Source: JAFAXD01 sp963833605
GTDB taxonomy: Bacteria > Pseudomonadota > Alphaproteobacteria > Rhizobiales > Xanthobacteraceae
NCBI GenBank assembly: GCA_963833605.1
Contig: CAWHYZ010000003.1
Location: 248,001 to 312,000 of the forward strand
Length of the DNA: 64,000 bases
Reading direction: 5' to 3'
Part shown: positions 36,184 to 43,086 of the stretch, in pieces
Layout of the letters: every line of letters begins with the position of its first letter
How positions within the stretch are numbered: position 1 is the stretch's first letter
The notes under the pieces: model-generated
Told to the model about the DNA's origin: nothing
Seen by the model: the letters and a program-made list of their open reading frames with translations, nothing else
The model's database searches: none
Translations under genes and position numbers: made by a program

Positions 36184-36204
36184 ACGATCAAAACCGATAC
36201 TCGA
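36184..36204. repeat. Right copy of the 21-base direct repeat flanking the IS
   Basis: Identical to 34848-34868. Adjacent bases differ on both sides (G/C before, A/G after), so the duplication is exactly 21 bases. Confidence 0.8.
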
Positions 36205-36237
36205 GCGCCAGAATGGCGCAAAATCGTTGGTCCTCAT

Positions 36238-36561
36238 AACCACATTCTCCGTCGAGCAACATGGATACGAGCTGGGCGGTCTATTGCCGGCCCTCGCCGG
36301 TGCTCGAGGAGCCACCGGCGGCGAACGATTAGGAAAGAACCAGGGAGATTGCAAGAGCCTATGCAAGTCACACGGACTTGTGCTTAACGGTTTGTTTGCA
36401 CTGCAATATTAGGTTCTGAGGGGTCGGGCCATGTTCGCCGAAAACGTGCAGTTCATGTTGATGCGCGCAGACGTTGTCGAATGGACGTGCGGCCTTCTTG
36501 CACTATTTCATCCTTGCTTCATTTCAGCGACCCGCGCGTAATGGTGTGGTTGGGGAACGAG
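36238..36561. other. Intergenic region between hsp20 and the Crp-family gene
   Basis: It should contain the minus-strand hsp20 promoter and the plus-strand promoter of the Crp-type gene. I see no clear heat-shock inverted repeat, no terminator and no convincing gene. Low-GC patches lie at 36370-36415. Confidence 0.5.
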
Positions 36562-37296
36562 ATGAGCGCACACACAGACGATCACACGACGCGTCAGGTG
36601 TTCGACAAGCGCGCTATTTTGCAAAATCATCCGCTGTTCGGCGCGCTTGGGTCAAACCTCATCGAACAATTGAGCGCGCACGCCGCCTCCAAGCGCATCA
36701 AGCGTGGCACCACGATCTTCTCCAAGGGGGATCAAGGATCCTGTCTCTATGCGGTCTGCTCCGGACAGGTGAAGATCACCGTGCCGTCGGGCGAGGGCAA
36801 AGACGCGGTATTCAACCTGATCGGACCCGGTCAGATTTTCGGTGAGATCGCGCTGCTCGATGGCGGCCAACGGACGGCGGACGCGGTCGCCGCAAGAGAC
36901 TGCGAACTGCTCATCATCGATCGTCGCGATTTCATCCCGTTGGTTCATCGCGAGCCTGAGATCGCGATCAAACTGATCGAAATTCTGTGCACGCGTCTGC
37001 GCAACACCAGCGAACAAGTGGAGGACGTGATCTTTCTCGACCTGTCGGCGCGATTGGCCAAGGCGCTGCTTCGCCTCGCTGGTACGGAGGCCCGCAACCA
37101 GAAAGTCGCCATCACGCAAAGCGAGCTCGGCCAGATCGTCGGCGTGTCGCGGGAAGCCACGAATCGGCAACTGCGCGACTGGGAAAAGCACAAATGGGTG
37201 AAACTCGAGTCAGGTGCAGTCGTCTTGGTGGAGCCTGACGCGCTGGCGACGCTCGTGAGTGGCGGGCGCACACCGCGCATTCACGGCAGCCTGTGA
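36562..37296 (+). CDS. Crp/Fnr-family transcriptional regulator
   Basis: 244 residues. The cyclic-nucleotide barrel carries a phosphate-binding cassette FGEIALLDGGQRTADAVAA (residues about 93-111), close to the cAMP type although Thr replaces the usual Ser after Arg. The C-terminal winged helix has TQSELGQIVGVSREATNRQL; its Arg-Glu and following Arg occupy the places that read GTGA in E. coli CRP. No N-terminal cysteines, so it is not an Fnr oxygen sensor. ATG 36562 has GGGGAAC upstream. A perfect CRP-type site lies 112 bases after its stop, ahead of the next genes. Confidence 0.9.
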   Translation: MSAHTDDHTTRQVFDKRAILQNHPLFGALGSNLIEQLSAHAASKRIKRGTTIFSKGDQGSCLYAVCSGQVKITVPSGEGKDAVFNLIGPGQIFGEIALLDGGQRTADAVAARDCELLIIDRRDFIPLVHREPEIAIKLIEILCTRLRNTSEQVEDVIFLDLSARLAKALLRLAGTEARNQKVAITQSELGQIVGVSREATNRQLRDWEKHKWVKLESGAVVLVEPDALATLVSGGRTPRIHGSL

Positions 37297-37407
37297 CTTA
37301 AGACGCCGGTTCCGCAGCGGCTTGATTGCCGCAACGCAACACGCACCGGCTGCGGCGCCTTCAAAGACAGCCGCCGCGCGAAGAAATTTATAAATCTTTC
37401 AGCGACT

Positions 37408-37423
37408 TGTGACCCAGCTCACA
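37408..37423. promoter_or_regulatory. Perfect CRP-type binding site
   Basis: TGTGACCCAGCTCACA fits TGTGA-N6-TCACA exactly. It is 65 bases before the small membrane protein start (37488) and follows an AT-rich stretch. The Crp-family regulator encoded just upstream keeps the residues that read this half-site. Confidence 0.75.
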
Positions 37424-37487
37424 GGGTCCTGCGCGGGCCCTGGACTAAGCACATGGCTGCGAGTTCCCAACCCGAGGGAGGCAGCCG

Positions 37488-37667
37488 ATGCTAATCCCTT
37501 CCGAAATGACCACTGGCGCATATTTGCGCGTCATCCGGCGATGGACGATCGCCGTCGCGGTTTTCTATGCCGTCGCCGTGCTTGCGCTCGTGCTCGCCGC
37601 CACGCTGCATCAGCCATCGCTGTCGATTGAAGGCCGTGTCGACGCGGCGATGTCGCAAACTAACTAA
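37488..37667 (+). CDS. Small single-pass membrane protein
   Basis: 59 residues beginning at ATG 37488 with a strong GAGGGAGG ribosome site six bases upstream, and ending in TAA at 37665. The sequence has one hydrophobic helix (IAVAVFYAVAVLALVLAATL) after a short basic segment (RVIRRW), so the N-terminus should face the cytoplasm. No family is known to me. It is downstream of the CRP-type site and 74 bases before the next membrane protein gene. Confidence 0.65.
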   Translation: MLIPSEMTTGAYLRVIRRWTIAVAVFYAVAVLALVLAATLHQPSLSIEGRVDAAMSQTN

Positions 37668-37741
37668 CGCACCCCTATCGCTGAGGGGACGCCGAAGGCC
37701 AACAACAGCACACGGAGCCACAGCGACCACATCAGGAGGCA

Positions 37742-38308
37742 ATGATGCCGGTGGCCAGGCATATCTTTGGCCGCGACAAGCCCAGTCTGACCGCCCTGGC
37801 TCACGGCGGTGGGGCAGCGTTCGAACGCCGGCGCGCACTTGCGTTGCAGCAGTTGTTTGCTCCATTCAGACGCACGGGGCCAACCGTGCGTGGGTTATGG
37901 CGCACGCGCGGCGCCAAAACACCAGCCTGGCGAATTGTCGCTTGGCACGCACTGCTTGCGGTCCTGCCGATCGTTGCGGTGACGCTCGCATTGACCAGCG
38001 GCGGATCTGCCGACTGCCACGCCGCGCCGCGATTGCTGCGTTTCGGCGACGAGACCGATGCCGTTGTGAATGTGATGGCGGGGTGGTCCTGTCCGCTTTG
38101 GTTCAAAGTGAGGTCGCAGAGCATCGACGATTTCGATGTCATGACCCCACCGCAACGCGGCACTTTGGCTATGCGCGGGCACAGCGGCGTCGTCTATCGC
38201 GCCGAGCGCGGTTTTACCGGAATCGATACCTTTGCGCTGGCCGGGCGCGGGGCGTCGGCGTCGGGCCTGGGCGTGGCCACCATCCGGGTTCTGGTCAGCG
38301 TCCAGTGA
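37742..38308 (+). CDS. Membrane protein with a bacterial Ig/cadherin-like C-terminal domain
   Basis: 188 residues. A basic cytoplasmic N-terminus (about 65 residues) precedes one membrane helix (WHALLAVLPIVAVTLALTSGG). The outer part contains two cysteines and ends as a single Ig/tandem-repeat-like domain (PPQRGTLAMRGHSGVVYRAE, RGFTGIDTFALAGRG, VATIRVLVSV) reminiscent of the 'GTLT...YTPAAGYTGTDSF' repeats of bacterial surface proteins. AGGAGG precedes the ATG pair at 37742/37745. Probably in one transcript with the 59-residue membrane protein. Confidence 0.65.
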   Translation: MMPVARHIFGRDKPSLTALAHGGGAAFERRRALALQQLFAPFRRTGPTVRGLWRTRGAKTPAWRIVAWHALLAVLPIVAVTLALTSGGSADCHAAPRLLRFGDETDAVVNVMAGWSCPLWFKVRSQSIDDFDVMTPPQRGTLAMRGHSGVVYRAERGFTGIDTFALAGRGASASGLGVATIRVLVSVQ

Positions 38309-38324
38309 GCCGGCGCATATCCCG

Positions 38325-38348
38325 GAAAAGTGGATGCCGGTTTTCCGG
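38325..38348. repeat. Palindrome 1 of a tandem set (CCGGAAAA type)
   Basis: CCGGAAAA and TTTTCCGG arms with an eight-base spacer just after the stop of the Ig-like gene. This is a common Rhizobiales intergenic motif and may help termination. Confidence 0.6.
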
Positions 38349-38373
38349 TAAGGACATGCGCAAAAAGAAGATT

Positions 38374-38449
38374 CTAGTGTCCCGATTCCGAAGTTCGCTT
38401 TGTCCTGCCGCACCCTTTCGAGCGAACTTCGGAATCAAAGGGACACTAG
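38374..38449. repeat. Palindrome 2 (CTAGTGTCCC element)
   Basis: A 76-base inverted repeat. The left arm (38374-38399) matches the reverse complement of the right arm exactly except that the right arm has three extra bases (TTT read in the arm direction) after CTAGTGTCCC. Inner arm: GATTCCGAAGTTCGCT. Confidence 0.8.
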
Positions 38450-38460
38450 CAAATATATGA

Positions 38461-38541
38461 CTCTAGTGTGGTTTTGGATTTGAAGTTCCTATGAGAGCGT
38501 GCCCCAAGAATGATAGGAACTTCAAATCCACCACACTAGAG
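38461..38541. repeat. Palindrome 3 (CTAGTGTGG element)
   Basis: An 81-base inverted repeat with the same CTAGTGT/ACACTAG ends as palindrome 2, and GGATTTGAAGTTCCTAT in the inner arm. Here the left arm has three additional T residues at about the same place, so the hairpin would carry a similar bulge on the opposite side. Confidence 0.8.
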
Positions 38542-38574
38542 CGCATCCCGATTCCTTGCGATCGGGATGCGCTC
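38539..38574. repeat. Palindrome 4 (GAGCGCATCCCGAT hairpin)
   Basis: A perfect 14-base stem GAGCGCATCCCGAT/ATCGGGATGCGCTC with an eight-base loop, overlapping the end of palindrome 3 by about three bases. No T run follows. It is 90 bases before the acyl-CoA synthetase start. Confidence 0.75.
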
Positions 38575-38664
38575 CCGGGATCAGGAATTGCAGTCGGGAG
38601 TCAGGACATCAGTCGCGGATGATATATGCTTCCGGAGACCTGATCTCCTGGTGCCTCATTCCTG

Positions 38665-40302
38665 ATGACTGGTTTCGCGCCGTCCGTTCTGCCGTCCTTC
38701 AGCGACTATGATGCGCTCCGCCGCCACTTCAGCTGGCGGATTCCGGCCGCGTTCAACATCGCGGTTGCGGTCTGCGACCGCTGGGCCCTGCGTGAGCCGC
38801 GCCGGGTCGCAATCATACAGCAGCACGCGGATGGTCGCAGCGACGCGGTCGACTACGGTACCCTGCGAGAAACCTCAAACCGATTGGCCAACACGCTGCG
38901 TGCCCACGGTATCGCGCGCGGTGACCGGGTGGCGCTGCTGCTGCCGCAAATGCCGGAGGTGGCGGCAATCCACATTGCGATCTACAAGCTCGGCGCTATC
39001 GCGCTGCCGTTGGCGGCGTTGTTTGGTCCGGACGCGATCGCGTTTCGGCTGCAGAACTCGGGCGCCAAGGCGCTGATCACGGACGGCCAGGGGCTTGTCA
39101 AGCTTGCCCCGATCCGAGCGCAGTTTCCGGCGCTTGCGCTGGTGCTGGCGGTCGGTGGCAAGGGCGAAGGCGCGCCTGATTTCCACACCACCATCGCTCG
39201 TGCCGCCGCGACTTTCCTGCCAGAGGCGACGGCGGCGGATGATCCGGCGATGATGATCTACACGTCCGGCACTACCGGTCCGCCAAAAGGCGCACTCGAG
39301 CCGCATCGAGTGCTGCTCGGGCATCTCCCCGGCGTTGAGTTCGTGCACGAGTTCTTTCCCCAGGTCGGCGACCGTTTGTGGACGCCCGCGGACTGGGCCT
39401 GGGCCGGCGGACTGCTTAACGTGCTGTTGCCCGGTCTCTATTACGGCGTGCCGGTAGTGGCGCGGCGGTTCGAGCGGTTCGATCCCGACGAAGCATTCGC
39501 GCTGATGGCGGCAACAAACGTGCGCAATGCATTCATTCCGCCGACTGCACTGCGGATGCTGCGTGCCGCCGGCAATCCGAGCGCACGCCATGGGGTTGCA
39601 CTGCGCACGGTCGGCTCCGGCGGTGAAGCGCTGGGGGCGCAGACCTATGAATGGGGCAAGTCGGTGCTCGGCCTCGTCATCAACGAGTTCTATGGTCAGA
39701 CCGAATGCAACAAGATCGTCGCGTCCTGCGGCAAGATCGGTGTGTCCAAACCGGGCGCGATCGGCAAGCCCGTCCCCGGCCACGAAGTCGCAGTCATCAA
39801 ATCTGACGGGACGCCCTGTAGGCCCGGCGAAATCGGTCAGATCGCCGTGCGGCGGCCCGATCCAGTGATGTTCCTCGAATATTGGGAGCGGCCGGACGCG
39901 ACGCGCGAGAAATTCATCGGCGACTGGATGACGACGGGTGACCAAGGAATTGTTGATGAGGAGGGCTACATCACATTTGTCGGCCGTGACGACGACGTGA
40001 TCACCTCGTCGGGCTATCGCATCGGACCCGGCGAGATCGAGGATTGCCTGATCCGGCACCCGGCGGTCGCGCTGGCGGCCGCCATCGGCAAGCCCGATCC
40101 GTTACGGACCGAAATCGTGAAGGCGTTCGTCGTGCTCAAGCCGGGCGTGATTGCGTCCGATCAGCTGGCCGCCGAGATCCAGGCGTTCGTCAAGATGCAC
40201 CTGTCCGCCCATGAATATCCGCGCGAGGTCGCCTTCATTGCGGAAATGCCGATGACGACCACCGGCAAGGTGATCAGGCGCCTGCTGCGCGAACGCGCCT
40301 GA
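38665..40302 (+). CDS. Acyl-CoA synthetase (AMP-forming, medium-chain/acetyl-CoA synthetase-like)
   Basis: 545 residues of the ANL family. It activates a carboxylic acid to its CoA thioester via an acyl-AMP. Motifs: YTSGTTGPPKG (A3, residues about 200-210), NEFYGQTECN (A5), DWMTTGDQGIVDEEGYITFVGRDDDVITSSGYRIGP (A7/A8, quoted as one region) and TTTGKVIRRLLR with the catalytic lysine. The opening FSDYDALRRHFSWRIPAAFN resembles the acetoacetyl/medium-chain acyl-CoA synthetases of alphaproteobacteria. It follows the palindrome cluster and appears to be transcribed alone. Confidence 0.92.
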   Translation: MTGFAPSVLPSFSDYDALRRHFSWRIPAAFNIAVAVCDRWALREPRRVAIIQQHADGRSDAVDYGTLRETSNRLANTLRAHGIARGDRVALLLPQMPEVAAIHIAIYKLGAIALPLAALFGPDAIAFRLQNSGAKALITDGQGLVKLAPIRAQFPALALVLAVGGKGEGAPDFHTTIARAAATFLPEATAADDPAMMIYTSGTTGPPKGALEPHRVLLGHLPGVEFVHEFFPQVGDRLWTPADWAWAGGLLNVLLPGLYYGVPVVARRFERFDPDEAFALMAATNVRNAFIPPTALRMLRAAGNPSARHGVALRTVGSGGEALGAQTYEWGKSVLGLVINEFYGQTECNKIVASCGKIGVSKPGAIGKPVPGHEVAVIKSDGTPCRPGEIGQIAVRRPDPVMFLEYWERPDATREKFIGDWMTTGDQGIVDEEGYITFVGRDDDVITSSGYRIGPGEIEDCLIRHPAVALAAAIGKPDPLRTEIVKAFVVLKPGVIASDQLAAEIQAFVKMHLSAHEYPREVAFIAEMPMTTTGKVIRRLLRERA

Positions 40303-40356
40303 CCTTTCGGTCATGTGGGCGACGACAGAGATGATCCCGGCCTTCGGAACTTCGCT

Positions 40357-41931
40357 TCAGGTTCGGGCACGGTGTTTTTCAAGCGTTGCAAGAGCATTCT
40401 GCAATATCGTGCGGACGTGCTCCGAGGTGCCCGCATCGATCATGGCCGGGTCCAGGTAGAAATCCAGCCCGGTCAGGTGTTCGCTGAAGATCTCAACCTT
40501 TGCGCCGGAACTGTCGAGCAGGCCCTCGACCACATACGGAACCACGTCGCGGCTGATACCCTTCATGGTGATCGGCGGCAGCGGATGCGCGACCAGCATG
40601 CGTCGCACCAGCGCGTAGGTTTCGTAGCTGACGACGATGTGCCCGGGGTCGGCGATCGCCTGCAGCCGTGCCGCCAGGTTGGCCTCGGCGCCGATGATCG
40701 TATAGTCCATGCGATCGCTGCTGCCGAAATTGCCGACGTTGCAGAAGCCGGTATTCACGCCCATGCGCACGCGGAACGGGTTTTCAATTCCTTCGTTGCG
40801 CCATTTCGCGTTGAGCTCGGCAATGCGGCGCTGCATGTCGAGTGCCATGCGCATGCAGGCAGCCGCGTCCTCGGCTTCGCCCTTGGTCTCCGGATCGCCG
40901 AAGAAGATCAACATCGCGTCGCCGACGAACTTGTCGATCGTGCCGCCGTGGCGCAGCGCAATCGCAGACATCTCGGTGAAATACTCGTTGAGCAGGCGCG
41001 TGATCTGCTCCGGCTGCAGCCGTTCGGTGGTGGCGGTGAAGTCCTTGATGTCGGAAAAGAAGATGGTCAGCTTCTTGCGCTCGGTATGGATGGTGACATC
41101 CTTCTGACCGCTGAAGATGCTCTTGTAGATCTGCGGGGCGAGGTAGCGCGAGATCTTCATTGACAGCGAGGCGAGGAACTCGTTGGCCGTCTCCAGCTCC
41201 TGATTCATGCCGTGGATCGTGGCAGCCTGACGGCGCTGGATGAGAATGAAGGTCAGGCCGGTCACGGCCACCAGCACGAAGTAGATCAGGAGATATTTGA
41301 ACGACAAGATGTTGGCTGCGATCGGCTGTGTGATGGTCACCTCCTGGATGCCACGCACATCGCCGACCTTCCAATCCCGTTTTGGGCTCTCCGGGTGCGC
41401 GTTGTGGCAAGTCACGCAAGCTTGGCCCATGACGACCGGGGCGATCAGGCGGACGCGGTCGCTCAACAGTGAGTTGGAAGCGTCGGTCACCAGCTGCCGC
41501 GGATCATCGCGCAGCGTCGCCAGCGCGCGCCGCTCAAAATCATCGAGCACGTGCGGGGTCCGGTTCTTGAATGGGAAATCCGACACGAACCGGTAGGTGA
41601 TGTTGTGCTGTTGCTCACTGATCACGCGGCCGAGCTCGAGCGACAACGTTGCCGGGATCGGGATTGCGCCCGCAATAGCCTCATAGTTGTGCGTGACCTG
41701 CGTGGTCGAGCCGGGGGCTGCAAGCACGCGCCCGACCACATTGGAGCCGTAGAAGCTGCGCACGCTGGTGATGACCGAATTGAGGTCGCTCGCCTGCCTG
41801 CGCAGGGCGGCCTCGGTCAGGTTGCGCAGGTCGAGCCATACCGCAAGCGGCAGCCCAAGAAGCAGAATAACGACGAGTCCGATCAGGAAAATTCCGCGCG
41901 CGCGCGTTTCGATCGGCCGTATGCTCGCCAT
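40357..41931 (-). CDS. Adenylate/guanylate cyclase with a DUF3365 haem-c sensor domain
   Basis: 524 residues. Membrane helix at residues 13-33, then a periplasmic DUF3365/Tll0287-like domain with one c-type haem site, CVTCH (Cys172, Cys175, His176), a second helix near residues 210-230, a helical linker and a class III cyclase domain from about residue 280 (TIFFSDIKDFTATTE, GTIDKFVGDAMLIFFGDP, MDYTIIGAEANLAARLQ). Both metal-binding aspartates are present. It should make cAMP (or cGMP) in response to redox, O2 or NO at the outer face. Together with the Crp-like regulator at 36562 this could form a local signalling pair. Confidence 0.9.
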   Translation of the reverse strand: MASIRPIETRARGIFLIGLVVILLLGLPLAVWLDLRNLTEAALRRQASDLNSVITSVRSFYGSNVVGRVLAAPGSTTQVTHNYEAIAGAIPIPATLSLELGRVISEQQHNITYRFVSDFPFKNRTPHVLDDFERRALATLRDDPRQLVTDASNSLLSDRVRLIAPVVMGQACVTCHNAHPESPKRDWKVGDVRGIQEVTITQPIAANILSFKYLLIYFVLVAVTGLTFILIQRRQAATIHGMNQELETANEFLASLSMKISRYLAPQIYKSIFSGQKDVTIHTERKKLTIFFSDIKDFTATTERLQPEQITRLLNEYFTEMSAIALRHGGTIDKFVGDAMLIFFGDPETKGEAEDAAACMRMALDMQRRIAELNAKWRNEGIENPFRVRMGVNTGFCNVGNFGSSDRMDYTIIGAEANLAARLQAIADPGHIVVSYETYALVRRMLVAHPLPPITMKGISRDVVPYVVEGLLDSSGAKVEIFSEHLTGLDFYLDPAMIDAGTSEHVRTILQNALATLEKHRART

Positions 41932-42031
41932 GGGATACCTGTCCGCCCGACATTTTCCTGCTGCTCAGCAGGTCGGACAGACCGCTGCGCCAAGAAATTG
42001 TCGAATTTCAGTCGGCGGCGCCGTCGGCTGC

Positions 42032-42277
42032 TTAAAAAAACCGATGGCCTGCATGTGGGAAGAGACGATCCTGGATTTCGCGCTCGACCGCATCGGTGAG
42101 TTTTCCGCCGGTACTCTCGAGATAGCGCACGACCTCGCGCTCGGCATCACGTTGCCGAGCTTCGACGACAGTATCGCGCAGACGGCGCAGCCAACCCCGC
42201 CTTGACCGCAATGAAGCTCGCCGCGACGGCAACAGTGAAACCGCTTCGCGCTCCAGGAAATATGTCGAATTGGCCAT
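42032..42277 (-). CDS. Small conserved protein of unknown function
   Basis: 81 residues: MANSTYFLEREAVSLLPSRR, then a basic stretch, then EVVRYLESTGGKLTDAVERE, a short helix pair ending in RLFPHAGHRFF. The second half resembles short conserved proteins of Bradyrhizobium-like genomes that carry a GKLTDxxEREI motif. The role is unknown. It is 100 bases upstream of the cyclase gene on the same strand. Confidence 0.65.
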   Translation of the reverse strand: MANSTYFLEREAVSLLPSRRASLRSRRGWLRRLRDTVVEARQRDAEREVVRYLESTGGKLTDAVEREIQDRLFPHAGHRFF

Positions 42278-42525
42278 GGCACCATCTCCGTTCTAAAACT
42301 GGACGACCCAGGGCGTTCGCTCGCGTGAAATCATGCTTTGACGGACAAATAGTTCGTGATCCAATCGGATTAAGAGCGGGGTGCACATCCGTGCCATGCA
42401 CTGGGTTTCCAACACAAATTGTTGATCGATTGTCCGATCGGCCCGGCGGCGTCGGATTTCACGAGCTCAAACCGAGATATAGGATCAATCGTCGTTTCGC
42501 GGTCGGCGGCTGTCATCTGCGCCGG

Positions 42526-43086
42526 TTACGCCTTGAACCCACCGCCGTCGAGGAACACCTGCTCCTCGGGGGTTGTTGCGCGGCCAAGCGCGGCATTCCG
42601 GTGGGGAAAGCGTCCGAAGCGGCGGATGACGTCGGCGTGCAACTCGGCCCACGTGAGCATCTCGGCGTCGCCGAGCGCGCGGAACAGGGCGACGCAACGC
42701 TCCTGGTCCGCCAGCGTTTCACAATGCTCGAACGGCAGGTAGAAAAACTGCCGGTCAGGCGGCGCGAACTGAAGGTCAAAGCCGTTTGCGATGGCGCGCT
42801 CGGCCACCGCGCGTGCAATCGGATCGGCGGCGAATGCGCGCGGGTGATTGCGAAACATGTTGCGAGCGAACTGATCGAGCACGATGGTGAGCGCGAGCGC
42901 ACCTTCGGCGGTGCGCTCCCAAGCCGTGAGCTTGCCGGCCACAGCCGCCTCATAGCTCGCGAGGAATTGCGCGCGGACGGCAGCGTCGAAGGCGTCACTT
43001 TGCGTGAACCAGCGATCCGGGCCGGCGTGGCGCCAGAACGCCAGTACGTCAGCCGCACCGATGACACCGCTCGCGGCTTCGCTCAC
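42526..43086 (-). CDS. DUF924-family protein
   Basis: 186 residues with the family pattern DVLAFWRHAGPDRWFTQSDA near the start, LTIVLDQFARNMFRNHPRAF in the middle and FFYLPFEHCETLADQERCV. The helical fold is tetratricopeptide-like and its biochemical role is unknown. Its ATG overlaps the TGA of the acyl-CoA synthetase gene upstream (four bases), so the two are cotranslated. The small overlap suggests a stable association of both genes. Confidence 0.9.
   Translation of the reverse strand: MSEAASGVIGAADVLAFWRHAGPDRWFTQSDAFDAAVRAQFLASYEAAVAGKLTAWERTAEGALALTIVLDQFARNMFRNHPRAFAADPIARAVAERAIANGFDLQFAPPDRQFFYLPFEHCETLADQERCVALFRALGDAEMLTWAELHADVIRRFGRFPHRNAALGRATTPEEQVFLDGGGFKA

Larger units (their letters stand above)
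34437..36237 (-). pseudogene. hsp20 small heat-shock protein gene split by an IS element
   Basis: The protein is an IbpA-type Hsp20 chaperone of about 155 residues. Its first 18 codons (MRTNDFAPFWRSSIGFDR) lie at 36184-36237, and the rest (LFDLMNSAQLPDNDGYPPYD, the alpha-crystallin strands YRITLALAGFTSDDL, and the C-terminal tail) at 34437-34868. An IS3-type element separates the two parts, and the flanking 21 bases encoding SSIGFDR are present on both sides. A TTG-initiated piece from 34838 could still be made if a promoter in the IS reads outward. Confidence 0.85.

Noticed and set aside
38325..38574. Rho-independent terminators
   Set aside because: The hairpins lack U tracts and several are long, imperfect and of repetitive-element type.
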